Shown here: in pieces, positions 26,101 to 37,100 of the stretch
Layout of the letters: each line of letters starts with the position of its first letter
Position numbering within the stretch: position 1 is the stretch's first letter
NCBI GenBank assembly: GCA_009602725.1
Contig: WELB01000291.1
Location: 46,898 to 95,427 of the forward strand
Direction: 5' to 3'
Source: Spirogloea muscicola
Taxonomy: Eukaryota > Streptophyta > Zygnematophyceae > Spirogloeales > Spirogloeaceae
Length of the DNA stretch: 48,530 bases
Notes under the pieces: model-generated
Told to the model about the DNA's origin: nothing
What the model saw: the letters and a program-made list of their open reading frames with translations, nothing else
Databases searched by the model: none
Made by a program: the position numbers and the translations under genes

Positions 26101-29100
26101 CGCGTGTTTGCTCTGGAACCCTTGGCATGGCAAGATGCAAGAGCTACAATGGAGCAAAGACAGGTACATAAGACTAGGTTCTGGCACGTAGTTAAAAGCA
26201 GCACCTGCTCTGGGGCTCCTTTGGTTGCTCGGAACATCTTGCCATCTGGAGTCGTGTAGGTCAGCGCAGTCCTCTTGTCAGTAGGATTGAAGGGCAGAAA
26301 ATGTACTTCTGTGATCCCAGCACGCGCCTGCAACCACATCTTGCTCGTCAGAGGTGCCAAGTATGCTCTTGACGAATGCATTTCGACTCCTGAGCAGCGA
26401 TGAATGAACCTGGGAGGACACAACTTGAACACAAGAAGGCCATGCACTTCTTAAGAATCGCAAGTCAGGGGCCCACGAAGTGTCTGTGATCAGGCAAAGT
26501 CACTGACACTTCAAGGGGCTGAACTCCAGGACAAAACCAAGGGGGGTTTAGAAGAGCGGGGTAAATTATACCTCAGCAGGGTCAGATAGCATGCCGACAA
26601 TGCAGGCATCAATGGCATCTTGATTCTCCACGCGAGATGCTCTGGCCGCGGTCAGCAAGACATACTCTTGGTCGATTCCCTTGGCATATACCTGTAAAAA
26701 GTACAACATAGTCTCAATCTCTGAAGGTTCCCATCGGTTGTTTGTCCTTGGCTAGATTATACAAACTTGCTGCACTGTCAGATGCAACAAATCAACACAT
26801 AGCCTTCAGATAGACACACAAGCAAAAAGTTCAGGTATGTAATTGGGGGCTTGCCAGCTACACAGACTGTCTTGTGTTGCAGAAGTAGGGATGTGTTGAG
26901 CTTTACTTACCTCGACCAAGGTCTTGTCAACCGTCAGCTTGTTTAAAGTCAGCGTTCCTGTCTTGTCACTGCAAAGGATGTCCATGCCAGCCAGCTCCTC
27001 GATAGCTGTGATTCGCTTTGTAATAGCACCCTGCAGAAGGTGTGGATGGACCTCTCAGACAAAAACTTGATGACAACAAATCCCTGGTGGCAAATAGACT
27101 ACTACCAGGTCAGGAGGCTCTATCTATACAGGTTCCCTAAGTGGCACAACAAAACAATCAAAGACAAACATGAGCATACACCATCCCAAGCTATTTTGCA
27201 TGGTTTGACGCGTGCTTAGCTCGCAGGCACAAAGGGCCTGTGTGAAGGATGGGCTGCCTCCTTGCAACTCCTTAGCAGTTGACTGGAGCTACATAACTCT
27301 TCAAGATGCATGCTTGATGACCAGCAAAATTATGATTACGATTGCATGAACACAGTCGTTTGATGAGGTATAGTACCTGCTGTGACAGCTTGTGGGACCC
27401 AATGGCCATCGTGACAGACAACACTGTTGGCATAGCAATAGGAATGCCACCAATGAGTAGGACCAGAAGATTGTCAACACCATCACGGTACTTCCTCTTC
27501 TGGATGGGGTACATTACAATGATTTCAATAACAATGCCCACGGCAATAGAGACAATGCAGAAACTGCCAATGGCTGTAAGAACCTGCACTTGCCAATGCA
27601 CAACTCAACTTGTCAGTTATGTTTTGGCCCCAAAGTTCTCAATGAGCAACCAGACCAGCAGAAGTCAGCGAAATCGTCGTGACATACAGGCTTCACATTT
27701 TCAGATTAAGCAACCGACGTGTTGATGGCAACAACGAAGCTCACTTTCTGGAAATGACCAACGTTATTGGTACTGTCAACCAGGTGAGCTGCCTTTCCAA
27801 AGAAGGAGTGTACTCCAGTGGCAATGACCACAGAGTCTATTTCTCCTTGCTTGCAGGTAGAACCTGAAAACACCTCGTCTCCAGGCCTCTTGGTGACTGG
27901 GAGAGACTCGCCTGTGAGCGCCGACTGTAGATTGAAAACTCCACAGCTCAAACCTCATCAGAACAAGTCAGACCTGTCATGTTACTTAGTGTGGACATGT
28001 CAATTGCTTCCTTTTTCAGCTATTGCTTACAAGCAATTGCAAGTGTGCAAATTGTCAAGTTGAAGATCACTTTACCTGATCAATTTTCAGAGGATCACCC
28101 TCGAGAAGGCGACAATCAGCTGGGATCACGTCACCAAGCTTGATGCTTATAATGTCGCCAGGTACAAGAATGGATGCATCTTGCTCTTGCCACGTTCCAT
28201 CCCTGAGAACCTGCATGTGGTTGTACACAAAGCTGTCCTCATGATCCACAGGTGTACTGGAGTTGAGCATATCAGCTCTCAGCTGTACGAGCTTGAAGCA
28301 TTGTGGTAGAATCCTACTCAAACTCTACAAAACGTCTGAGGTGGTGATACACATACCTTGCACTTAGGATTCAACCTGGCCATAAGTGCTGCAGCAGCAT
28401 TGCCTGCATTGTTCTCTTCGACAAAGCTGATTGTGGCATTGCATATCAGAAGGAGAACAATTCCAACAAAATCTTCCCAATCAGGAGGTCGCCCCTGCAA
28501 CCACACAATACAGCAGGTTGTCAGTGCAGCCTACCAACCAGCGCACAGATTTTCCACCATGTCTTGCCATGTTATCTTCTTGAGTTAACAATGAATCAGA
28601 GCTACATGCAGAAAGCTTTCAGTACATGTTGCACCCTCATTGACGTATACAGCAAATACAGAGCCATGACACACAGCAACTGGCACTGGATGAATTCAAT
28701 GTCACTTTCTTCAACTACTTTCTTTCTCCTCCCATGCAGGCATACAGACGAAGGCGGGACAGCAAGGTCAGAAGTTGCGGCTTCACCTGACCATTAGCCA
28801 AAGCAATGGCTATGATGGCAGCCATCTCCATGACCCAAGACAGGGGATTCCACATGAATCCAAGGAACTTGAGAATTTTGTTTTCCTGCAGATGAAAGGA
28901 TACCAATCATCTCAGGATAGCGACGTGAGTGAAATCTTGTGATGACTGATCCTTGCATCTTGACACCAGCTCGAGCGTGTACGGAAGCTGAGACTCTCAA
29001 ACCAACAAGAGAGCCGCAAGAAGCTCTCCACGATGAGAAGCATCCTCGAGAGACCACAATTGTCACAACTTCAGTTCCCCTTAACATCAAAAGAACCATT

Positions 29101-29669
29101 GACGATATCTCCAGCGAGCTTGCTTGCTTACCTTCTTCTCCTCCAGCTTGTTGGGTCCAAATATGGCCAGCCTCTCCTCGGCTTCATGAGTTGTCAGACC
29201 TGCACGAGAACATCTGAGCTGCTGGAAGACCTCCTCCATGGGAATGTGCTCCTGCCACAGGAACAAAGGAAGGGAGATGATGAATGAGCGCCGGCATCGA
29301 AGGCGCTCTGACTGGCCAGCTTCCGAGGTACTCTTCTGTTCACTGAAACCATGATAGAGTCCCTCAGCAACACGAGAACGACCGGTTGCCACAAGCACCA
29401 AAACATCAAGCAACGGTGCGAACTGCCTCTGAGCACTGCCGCCGCGCTCCGGCAGCAAAGAGGCAGGTCGCAAAGACCGACAAGACCCGGCCGTAGAGGG
29501 CTTTGCGGTTGTCGAGTCTCCAAGCGCAAGGTGGGCAGGTGCCGATTGCGTGCCGGCGGCCTAAGCAGGCAACCCCAAAAGCGAGGCTCACCAGGTCCAC
29601 CGCCTCCTTGCTAATGGCCTGGAGGTCGCCAAGGCCGCCATTGGCCTTGCCCGCGCCGTCGGCCGCCAT
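22786..29669 (-). CDS. AHA: Plasma-membrane H+-ATPase, P-type IIIA, with plant-type C-terminal regulatory domain (21 exons, 971 aa)
   Basis: Pumps protons out of the cell at the expense of ATP. Exons in gene order: 29669-29592, 29251-29132, 28885-28787, 28494-28357, 28210-28076, 27924-27745, 27583-27377, 27030-26911, 26691-26572, 26327-26205, 26053-25949, 25735-25591, 25356-25192, 25076-24838, 24719-24687, 24545-24464, 24350-24190, 24054-23848, 23523-23341, 23171-22993, 22882-22786. All are GT-AG; three (acceptors before 25356, 22882 and the like) use TAG. Motifs: TGES actuator loop, phosphorylated Asp341 in [15 protein letters not shown] nucleotide site, [13 protein letters not shown], ten membrane helices, the M5 Arg (SITIRIV) and the M6 Asp696 (IIAILND). 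The C-terminal autoinhibitory domain keeps Thr904 in [11 protein letters not shown], Ser953 in GHVESVVKL, and the 14-3-3 tail QQAYTV with penultimate Thr970. Plant pumps are about 950 aa. The start is the first ATG of the GC-rich first exon. Confidence 0.97.
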
Positions 29670-30430
29670 GGCGGCCGCCGCCTTCGCCGCGTCGGCGGGG
29701 CCCGGGGTAGCAACAATGATTACGCGGCGCGAAACGGAGCCGTCGGAGGAGCCTCTAGCTATGCACTACAACAACCCCACCACGGTCGCCCCACCCTCCC
29801 GCACCACCTCTCGCCGCCGGCCATATCTGTGGTTTACTACGGCCCTCCCTTCTGGCCCCGGACCCACCCCCCGCCACCACCTCCCTCCTGGATCCGAGAA
29901 GGGACGATCGGCGCGGCCCAGTTCACGGCGCCGTCAAGGCCCCCCCGCCCTAGCGGCGGACTGCCGTTACAATGTCCTGACGGACGCCGTCACGGGGGTG
30001 ATATCCCCGAGGGACCCGCCCCCAGCCAGGCCCGCCGTGCCCGGTGGGGTCCCGTTCCCATTGCAGGCGGCTGGCGCCCGTCCGCGGGCAGTCCTCCGCA
30101 CCCGTCCTCTGCGGGCAGGCGCAGGCCGGCTTGGCCGCAGGGCAGGCCCGCCCATGAGAGCCCCCGGGCGCCCAACCGGGGCTCCGAGCACCGGCGCTCC
30201 GCCCAATCGAAGCGCCGCGTCCGAAGGCCCGTTCCCCGCTCTGAGGAGCTCGGCGGAGGGCCGCCCCCGCCGTGGGCCGTGTGAAGGGAGCCCGCGGGCG
30301 GGCGAAGGTGGGCCACGCACTCGGGGGTGGGGCTCGGAAGGACGGCCCCCCGCCTTCCCCGCCCCGGCCACGGCCGCCCTCGCCCCATCGCCGTCGCGGT
30401 GCCGTGGCGGTCGGCGGCGGAGACAGCTCT
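29670..30430 (-). promoter_or_regulatory. Very GC-rich upstream region of the H+-ATPase
   Basis: The ATG at 29669 lies in a CpG-dense segment (GCCGCC and GGCGG runs at 29660-29705) followed by roughly 700 bp of GC-rich DNA. Long open frames exist on both strands, as expected when stop codons are rare, but none shows a domain. The likely content is 5' UTR and promoter; no defined element is recognised. Confidence 0.4.
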
Positions 30431-30760
30431 CGCACATGGTGCGCGTGAAACGAAAGGGAGGCCAAATCGAGCCCAACCATCCTTTGGGCAAAAAGCTGGC
30501 TAAGGGGGATTTTCTTGTATTTGATACAAAGGCCCAATGGCCAAGTACAAAGGCCAAGCACATCTAGAGACATTCATCATCTACAGCAGATTGACCCGCT
30601 CAGTAACCACGGGTCAGTATATAAAGGTCGCTAACCGATGCCTGAATACTGGATGGCAGATACGAATTCCCTTCTACCACCAACTAGAGCTCGCCCAGCT
30701 ATCTGGTGCAAATGGGGACTCCAGTACTTCAAGTGAACACATACATGATGACAAACATGG
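30430..30760. repeat. Interspersed repeat copy with palindromic core (copy 2)
   Basis: The core TGACCCG-N11-CGGGTCA lies at 30592-30616, minus orientation relative to the copies at 44065 and 48149. The flanks also match: GCCAAGTACAAAGGCCAAGCACA at 30538-30560, TATAAAGGTCGCTAACCGATGCC after the core, and CTTCTACCACCAACTAGAGCT, the last being the reverse complement of ~48070-48095. Confidence 0.8.
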
Positions 30761-31460
30761 TTGAGGGGTCGCCCCGCAGCCTCCGAGCATCCAATCGCCG
30801 GGGCGAGCCAGCTGCCCCTGAGCGAGAGGCCACGCCACTGCCGTCGCCCGCGGAAGAAGGTTCCTGTGCAGCTGCGCCCACCAGTTATACCGTCCCGTCG
30901 ATCGTCATCAGCGCGCCGGTGGGGGCCGACTTCACGTGGAAGCTTTCGCGAGAAGGGGGCGACGGTTGTGGAAGAAACTTAGGACCAGCCCTAGAGAAGG
31001 GGACATCGGGCCCCCCTTAGAATCGTCGGGCGCCCTCTTCGTACTGGCGGCGCTTGGGTCGGGGTTCCTCCAGCTCCGTTTTTGGTTCCGTGCACTTCCC
31101 TGCCTCTTAGCAACCGTTTGTGCCAGTCACTTGCTTAGCTGCGTGTTATTGGGGACTTCTCGACCTCTTAATGCCTTGTACTTCCTTTGGACTGGCCTCT
31201 CACAGCCATTACACTGGAAGAGCTGCTTTTCGGACCTTGTTCGAGATTTGCCCTTTCACAGCCATGGCCCCCTTTTGCGAAGAACCAAGTTCACAGCCAT
31301 CGCTTTGGAGAAGTCTTTTCTCCTTCTCTACGATGGCTGCTGTAAGAAGGAAGTGGCACTCCCAATGGGGGCAAGGGCTGTGGATAGCCAGCCCGAAGAG
31401 AGTTGACAAAGGTTCGAAGGGGCCAAATGACGGAGGGGCCTAAAAGCGCCTAGCAGCTAC
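30761..31460. repeat. Degenerate repeat blocks related to the 44480-44960 region
   Basis: Short blocks such as CTCTCACAGCCATTACACTGG, GAAGAGCTGCTTTTCGGACC and repeated TTTCACAGCCAT units match the reverse complement of sequence at ~44490-44930. Open frames here are short and show no domain. Boundaries are approximate. Confidence 0.5.
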
Positions 31461-32860
31461 GAAGGGGCCTGAAGAAGTGCTGTAAGAAATGGTGCTCCGT
31501 CCTCTAGCGTCCAGCGCCCAGCTGGTTAACGTGCATCGTCGTAGTCGGAGGGGGCAGCTTGAGGCATACTAGCATACGCAGACATTTTTTGCATATCGCA
31601 GGTTGCAGCTCTCGCTCAGCTTTGCATCGCTCCCAGGCAGTGGCCATCCATCAGCATGCTGACTAAAATCATGCCACGGCACTGGCTTCCAATGTGGCGC
31701 TCCGGCTCCTCAAGTCAGCCTATCTGATCTGTATGTGCTCATTCTTTTGGGTTGTCGAATACTCCCTTCAGTTGTGCTTGCGCCGTCATCTTAGCCCTTG
31801 TTAGCCAAATTATTTGCTCTATGTAGCGCCATGCTTTGCTCTACCATTGATTCTGAACAGTGTACTAGCTGGCTTGGTCTTAAGATATTCAATGTGCACC
31901 GCGCGCCTTCTTTTCTTTTCTCCTTTGAACAGGTCGCGGCTGTCAGTCCGTCCGGCTTATGATTGCTGGCCAGATATCATTGCATCTCTGCTTAGCACAA
32001 TGTTCTCGTCTGAATAAGTCCTCACTTGCTTGGGCAGCTAACAGCCCAAGCAAGTGCTCGTTGAGCTTTATTCATCCTCTTGTGAGGCAGGCCGCTAACA
32101 GCCACTGCTCGGTCTCCTCGCAGCGACTGGCCGATTCTCTTATGGCTCTTCGTACCTCGTGGTGCAATTTGCTTTTTTCTGTGCCCTGAAAGTATATACT
32201 CCCACACCTTTGCACAAATTTGTGCCACATAAACGACTGCCAAATGTTACTCATCTACGGGCCATGATGGCCTCTTCCCTTAGTGAGGGGGCAGCCTCAC
32301 AAAACATTGACTGATAGACTGAGAGAAATAGTAATGTCTCAGAGAGCAGTAGCTGCAGAAGAAGCTCAACCAGTGGTTGTCGGAAGTAGGTTGCGCAAAT
32401 CTTAAATGCAGATCAACATGTTGCTAGCAAGAAAGAGGGAGGACCTCAAATAGGTGAGCATCAGTCTAAGATCGCGAAGTCTATCGTCGTGGGTACTGAG
32501 CTTCCCTCTGCATCGTCTCCGTGTTTAGCAGTGTTTTGTATTGTAGTCCTTTTTCCGGCTCCTCTTTCTCTGGCTTTGGACATTGTCCATTCATTTTAGA
32601 ATGTTCTCTTCTCTATAGGCGAGCACTTCCAGCAGAAAAAGCACTGCAGTCGCTGATTGCATATCCTGCTAGCCGAATGATACTGGTATCAACATTCTTC
32701 TACCATTCTCATCGCTTTCGGATTGACATTTCCCCCAGCATTCATTGCCCTCAGAGTTAGCTGTTCAACGTGGTCTACTCTATCATTTGTCGCAAAGCTC
32801 CAGTGCATCAATTCTGGACTGTCAGGCCTCTAATACACGGAATTCTTTAATGGAAGGCAA
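31461..32860. other. Intergenic stretch without a recognisable gene
   Basis: AT-richer than its flanks. The longest open frames are under 80 codons and look random. The one structured element is the inverted repeat at 32023-32056. No RNA gene motif was found. Confidence 0.5.
32023..32056. repeat. Perfect 13-bp inverted repeat with 8-nt loop
   Basis: CACTTGCTTGGGC at 32023-32035 pairs with its exact reverse complement at 32044-32056. A further outer pairing of TGAATAA (from 32011) with TTATTCA near 32069 would extend it into a longer imperfect hairpin. Confidence 0.9.
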
Positions 32861-33640
32861 TCGCTGTGAGCCGGCCGGAAGACGCGAAAATCACGAGACC
32901 ACTCTCCGGGACTTCTTCTGCAAAGTGGCCAGACAGAGAGAAGGCGTGTGGTGCGCATGGAATAAGTGAAAAGGATGGCCAACTCAAGCCAATACATTGT
33001 TCAGGCAGATGCTAGTGCACACTCAGGAAAGACCAGAGAGCGGAACACCGTCCCTAGCATCTCCCCTGGAAGGGGGCCAGCGTAAGAGCAAGCGACCAAG
33101 CCCCGAGCGGCGCGGTGAGCGAGGTCGTGCGTTAGAGCGGCCTCACCCAGTGGTCACAAGGGGGGGCCCCCGCTTTAGACGACGGACTTGATCACGCGCA
33201 GGGGGGGGCGGAGGTGGCGGACGATTGAAAGAAAGTGCTCGCCCATTGAGGATACGGGCTGAAAAAGCCAGCCCAAAAAAGAATGAACAGAGTCCGAGAA
33301 GGGGGCCAGGGGAAGCGCTAAGAGAAACAAGCACACAAAGAAAAAAAGCAGCTACGGATCACTCAGTAACCCCTGCTAAGCAGCCTCAGATCAGAGATGC
33401 TAGGCTCCTGGAAGTGGGTCCCCTGGACGATTCCCCGCTTGGCTGCGCGGCTGGGGCGAAAATGCGTGTATATTAAGAGATGGGGAGGCCATGTGTGGCC
33501 AAGTACAAAGGCAAGCACATTGGACAAATGTACGTCACCTGCTGCTAAGCTGACCCGCTCAGTAACCACGAGTCAGCACATAGAGGTCGCTAGCTGACGC
33601 TCGAATACCGGACGGCAATTGACTAGCTCTTGTGCCAGCA
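32861..33640. repeat. Interspersed repeat cluster (copy 3)
   Basis: Lies in minus orientation relative to copy 1 and the cluster at 44040. The block at 33475-33600, containing the core TGACCCG-N11-CGAGTCA at 33551-33575, is nearly identical to the reverse complement of 44045-44170. The block at 33250-33380 matches the reverse complement of 18760-18900, and AAGCCAATACATTGTTCAGGC near 32988 matches copy 1 and 48390. No intact open frame is seen. Confidence 0.8.
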
Positions 33641-34006
33641 GCTAAGGCTCGACCAGCTTTCTGATGCAGAGCATACGCCTGAGCTCGTTGCAGACAGGTT
33701 GACACTCGACGTCGCAGAAATGACAGATAGGCTGCCGGCATACCCATCTGGGCTGGGAGCATATCCTCGCGTCGTGCATATCCCAGACTCGCTATGTTCT
33801 CGAGTAGGGTATGGAAGCGAGGACCCAAGCAGCCGAAAGTGTCGATTGCGGCCGGGAGGAGGTGGTCACTGCGGGGGTAGTCTGAGTAGTGTCGGGCGAG
33901 GGGAGCCTCGGCCATCCCGCTTGCCCGCCCCGCCGGCCCAAGGCCTGGCCTCGCTGCCTCGCCGCGCCGGCAAGCGGCACACGGCCTCCAGCGCGCGCCC
34001 TGAGAA

Positions 34007-34042
<36 letters not shown>

Positions 34043-34184
34043 AGCCGCCGTCTGTACTGGTCGCCCCCAGCCTACCGGGCTGCCGTGAGCAGCCGGCGGC
34101 GGCCCCGAGCCGGCGGCTGCTCTCCGAGAATCCGGGCGGTGCTGCGCCGGCTGCTCGCTGCCGCCGTCGCGCGGACAGGCCACG
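33641..34184 (+). promoter_or_regulatory. 5' region of the NAC-pseudokinase gene
   Basis: GC content rises steeply towards the ATG at 34185, as at other genes in the window. The segment includes the GCC tract at 34008-34043 and is presumably promoter and 5' UTR. No defined element is recognised. Confidence 0.35.
34008..34043. repeat. (GCC)n triplet tract
   Basis: About 11 near-perfect GCC units lie 140 bp upstream of the proposed start codon of the NAC gene, probably in its 5' UTR or promoter. Confidence 0.9.
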
Positions 34185-37100
34185 ATGTGGAGCGGCCTGG
34201 GCCAGGGCGTGAGCGCCAAGCAGGAATACCCTGGCGCCGTCGCCATCCCGGGCGCCACGCATGACTATGCCAAGGGCGAGCGCGTGGCCACCGTGGCCTC
34301 CATGCTCGGCGTGTCGCTGGATGACGACTGCGCCCAGGGCATGACCGTGGATGACACTGCAGACCCTCCTCAAGACGACGACAGGCCAGGTGCTGCATCT
34401 CATCCTCAGAAGCTAGCGCTCAGCTTGGCTGACTGACTTGACGTGCGCTCCTGGCTGGCTCAAAGCTGGCCGCGAATGGTGCATGCCTCGGCCTGGTTCT
34501 GAGACGCTACATTGCACCACAGCATGTTCAAGACAGTCATAGCAAACACCATGTCTGCAGCTTTCCACCACTGCTAAACGACCTTTGCCCTTTGATATCA
34601 CACAGAACCGCGCATGGGCATAGTAGAGAATTGGATGGATTTCCCAGGTGCGTTTCTGCACTTGCTAAGGGGCCATACACCGAGTTGCAAAGATAGGCCC
34701 GGGTCTTCAGTTTTCCCCTTCACTGCAGTACTTTGGCGCTGTGCTCCACACTTTCTCGTATTTCAACAGCTTGGACGGCTTGCCTGCTACATCACAATAC
34801 AAGAGGGACTGGCAAGGCTGTACTTTGCTTCAGTCGGCAGGCTGCTGTCTATTGTGCTTCCTTGTGCTGCCTTGCCAGGTGTCTAACACGCTGCTATATT
34901 GCAGAGATGGGCATCGGTACAGATTTCGGCCAGGAGTTTGTGAACGGCAGTGGACCCCTCCAGACTCCCTTTGAACATCGCCAGGGAGGGTCGTTCATGG
35001 AACCATGCCTTACAGAGCAAGGAAGTGGCCTTGGGTTTGGGCAGACACTGCCGTCGCCTCTCCAGGTATACTCGGCCTCATCATTGGTCTCTGATATTGG
35101 TAGATTGATGAACTATATACAGCACCACACGGGCAGATTGACAGCAAGGGAATTGACAGCTCTGGAGTTTTCAGTTGATAGAAATGTAGGGTAGAGATGT
35201 CCATACTTCGATACTGGATGATTGAGTTCTGGAGGAAGACCCTGACCGTTTAGTTAACGCGCAAGTCCTGCTTGTGGCTGATGATATATTGAGACAATTG
35301 CTATGCCAACATGTGCAGAACCCCACTAACCCAGTGAGCTTTGGCAACCACCTGGAGCTGCCATTCTTGACGTACATGGCGCGTACAGAGAATCAGATCG
35401 CGGCTCAGCGTCAGCTGCTCGACTTGGCATGGTGCAAAGCCCGGCACTGCTGCTTTTTGCACGTCTGAATCTTTTGCACATTCTTTTGACTGTTACATGT
35501 GTTGGTTGTGCTGCTAAGAAGAAGGTCTCTCCAAGACAGTTGCCCTATTGACTGTAGTCCACTGTGTTTGCTGACAGCAAGGAGCGTGATGAGGCTCTTT
35601 CGCACGCCAAGGCTGCACTCATGAAGGCCGAGAGACTGGAGGCCTTGCTGATGGCTCAGGCTGGGGATCCTAGCAAGATGCTGGCCAATGTGAGCCCGCA
35701 TCTTGATGCATTCTTGAGTGACCTTTATATCAGGATCAACAGATTTGTCAACTTGCCAGGTGACTATTCAGTGTCCTTGTATTTCATATTCTTATGATGC
35801 TGGAGCTGTGTTGCTACCTCTCTGCAGGCAGCATTGCCTAAGGGCATCCGCTTTACCCCAACAGAGCATGAAGTATTTGAGTGGCTGTGGCGTAAGATTG
35901 AGGGCAAGCAGGCAGGTGCCAATGAGGCAGAGTTAAATCAGTACCTCGCATATCAACTTCGCAAGATTTCAGACCCTGATGGTCTCATCCCTCAAGTGGA
36001 TCTGCTTGCAAAACCTCGTCCGTGGCTCCTCCCAGGTATGTGTTGGGCAGGTTCTCCTTCTACTCATGAATGATCTTGGCTATAATATCAATCAGGAAGC
36101 AAGCACCGAAGCTCATCAAAAGCATAAGCAACGATGAGGTCAGAGCTGACTTGCAGTCACTTGCATTGTCTCTTTGATGCAGGATTGTTCGTAGCACCAG
36201 TGGATAAGGGGATGCTGGGATTGGTGGGCTACTTTTTTGTACGGCCGCAGTATAGGACTGGTGAAAAGCGCAGGCGACGAGAGTGTGCGCTGGGCCTTGG
36301 TGACACCAAGCCTCCGTGCTGGAAGGAGAGTTGCCAGGCGACCAACTTCAATGAGCTCCTGGTGCACTAGCTGCCCCCTCTGAGGTTTCGTCGTGGGCTG
36401 AGTGTGCAGGCTTAGATAACCAATCTTATAAAGTACATCGTCTTGCTGGGAGGTTGTCCTGCTTCACACCTGGTCGTAGACTTGGACAGTCCCAGCACTG
36501 GTTCACTCGAGCATGCTTTGTAGGCTTTGCAAGGGACTTCGTTTGGCAAGGGACTTCGTTTGGCAAGGGACTTTCTCAATGGTCACCGTGTTGGTTGGAG
36601 CTTCCTCTGCAGCCCATCTATGGTACGAGGCCCGAACGGCGCATGTTTCGCTTCAAGCAGCCAGGGGCAAGGGAGGGCCCTGCCGAGGCCAAGGAGAAGT
36701 GGAAGATGTACGAGTACACGCTCAAATCGGACGTGGAGATGCTGGAGGATGAACGAAGTGGCCGCAACGCGTGGGTGATCTGCAAGGTTGTGAGGGAGGA
36801 TGTGGAGGACATGAGCCTAGTGGAGCGGCAGGGTGTGACCAATGGCAACGACGGCGGCCAGGGCTCCGGCTCAGGCTCCCCAGGTGCAAGCCATGGGGGT
36901 AATCCGTACTCTGGTGGGGGCACCTCGCATGGCAATCTTGGTGGAGGAGGCCATGGCCATGGAGGCTATGACGGCGGCAATGGTGGTGGCAGCAGCAGCG
37001 GTGGCGGCAGAGGGTCGTCGCCGTCGCCGTCCAGAGGCTCCTACTCGGGCAACTACCAGTCGCTGCAGCTGCAGGCTGGGCCGTCAATCACAGTACCGAA

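Noticed and set aside
29503-30567. 354-codon plus-strand open frame over the H+-ATPase 5' end
   Set aside because: It lies in extremely GC-rich DNA where stops are rare, overlaps the true first exon of the pump on the other strand, shows no domain, and has matching long frames on the minus strand.
34728-34882. Possible extra exon of the NAC gene (YFGAVLHTFSYFNSLDG frame)
   Set aside because: Exons 34606-34647 and 34905-35065 join in phase without it, and I recognise no conserved sequence in it. It could still be an alternative exon.
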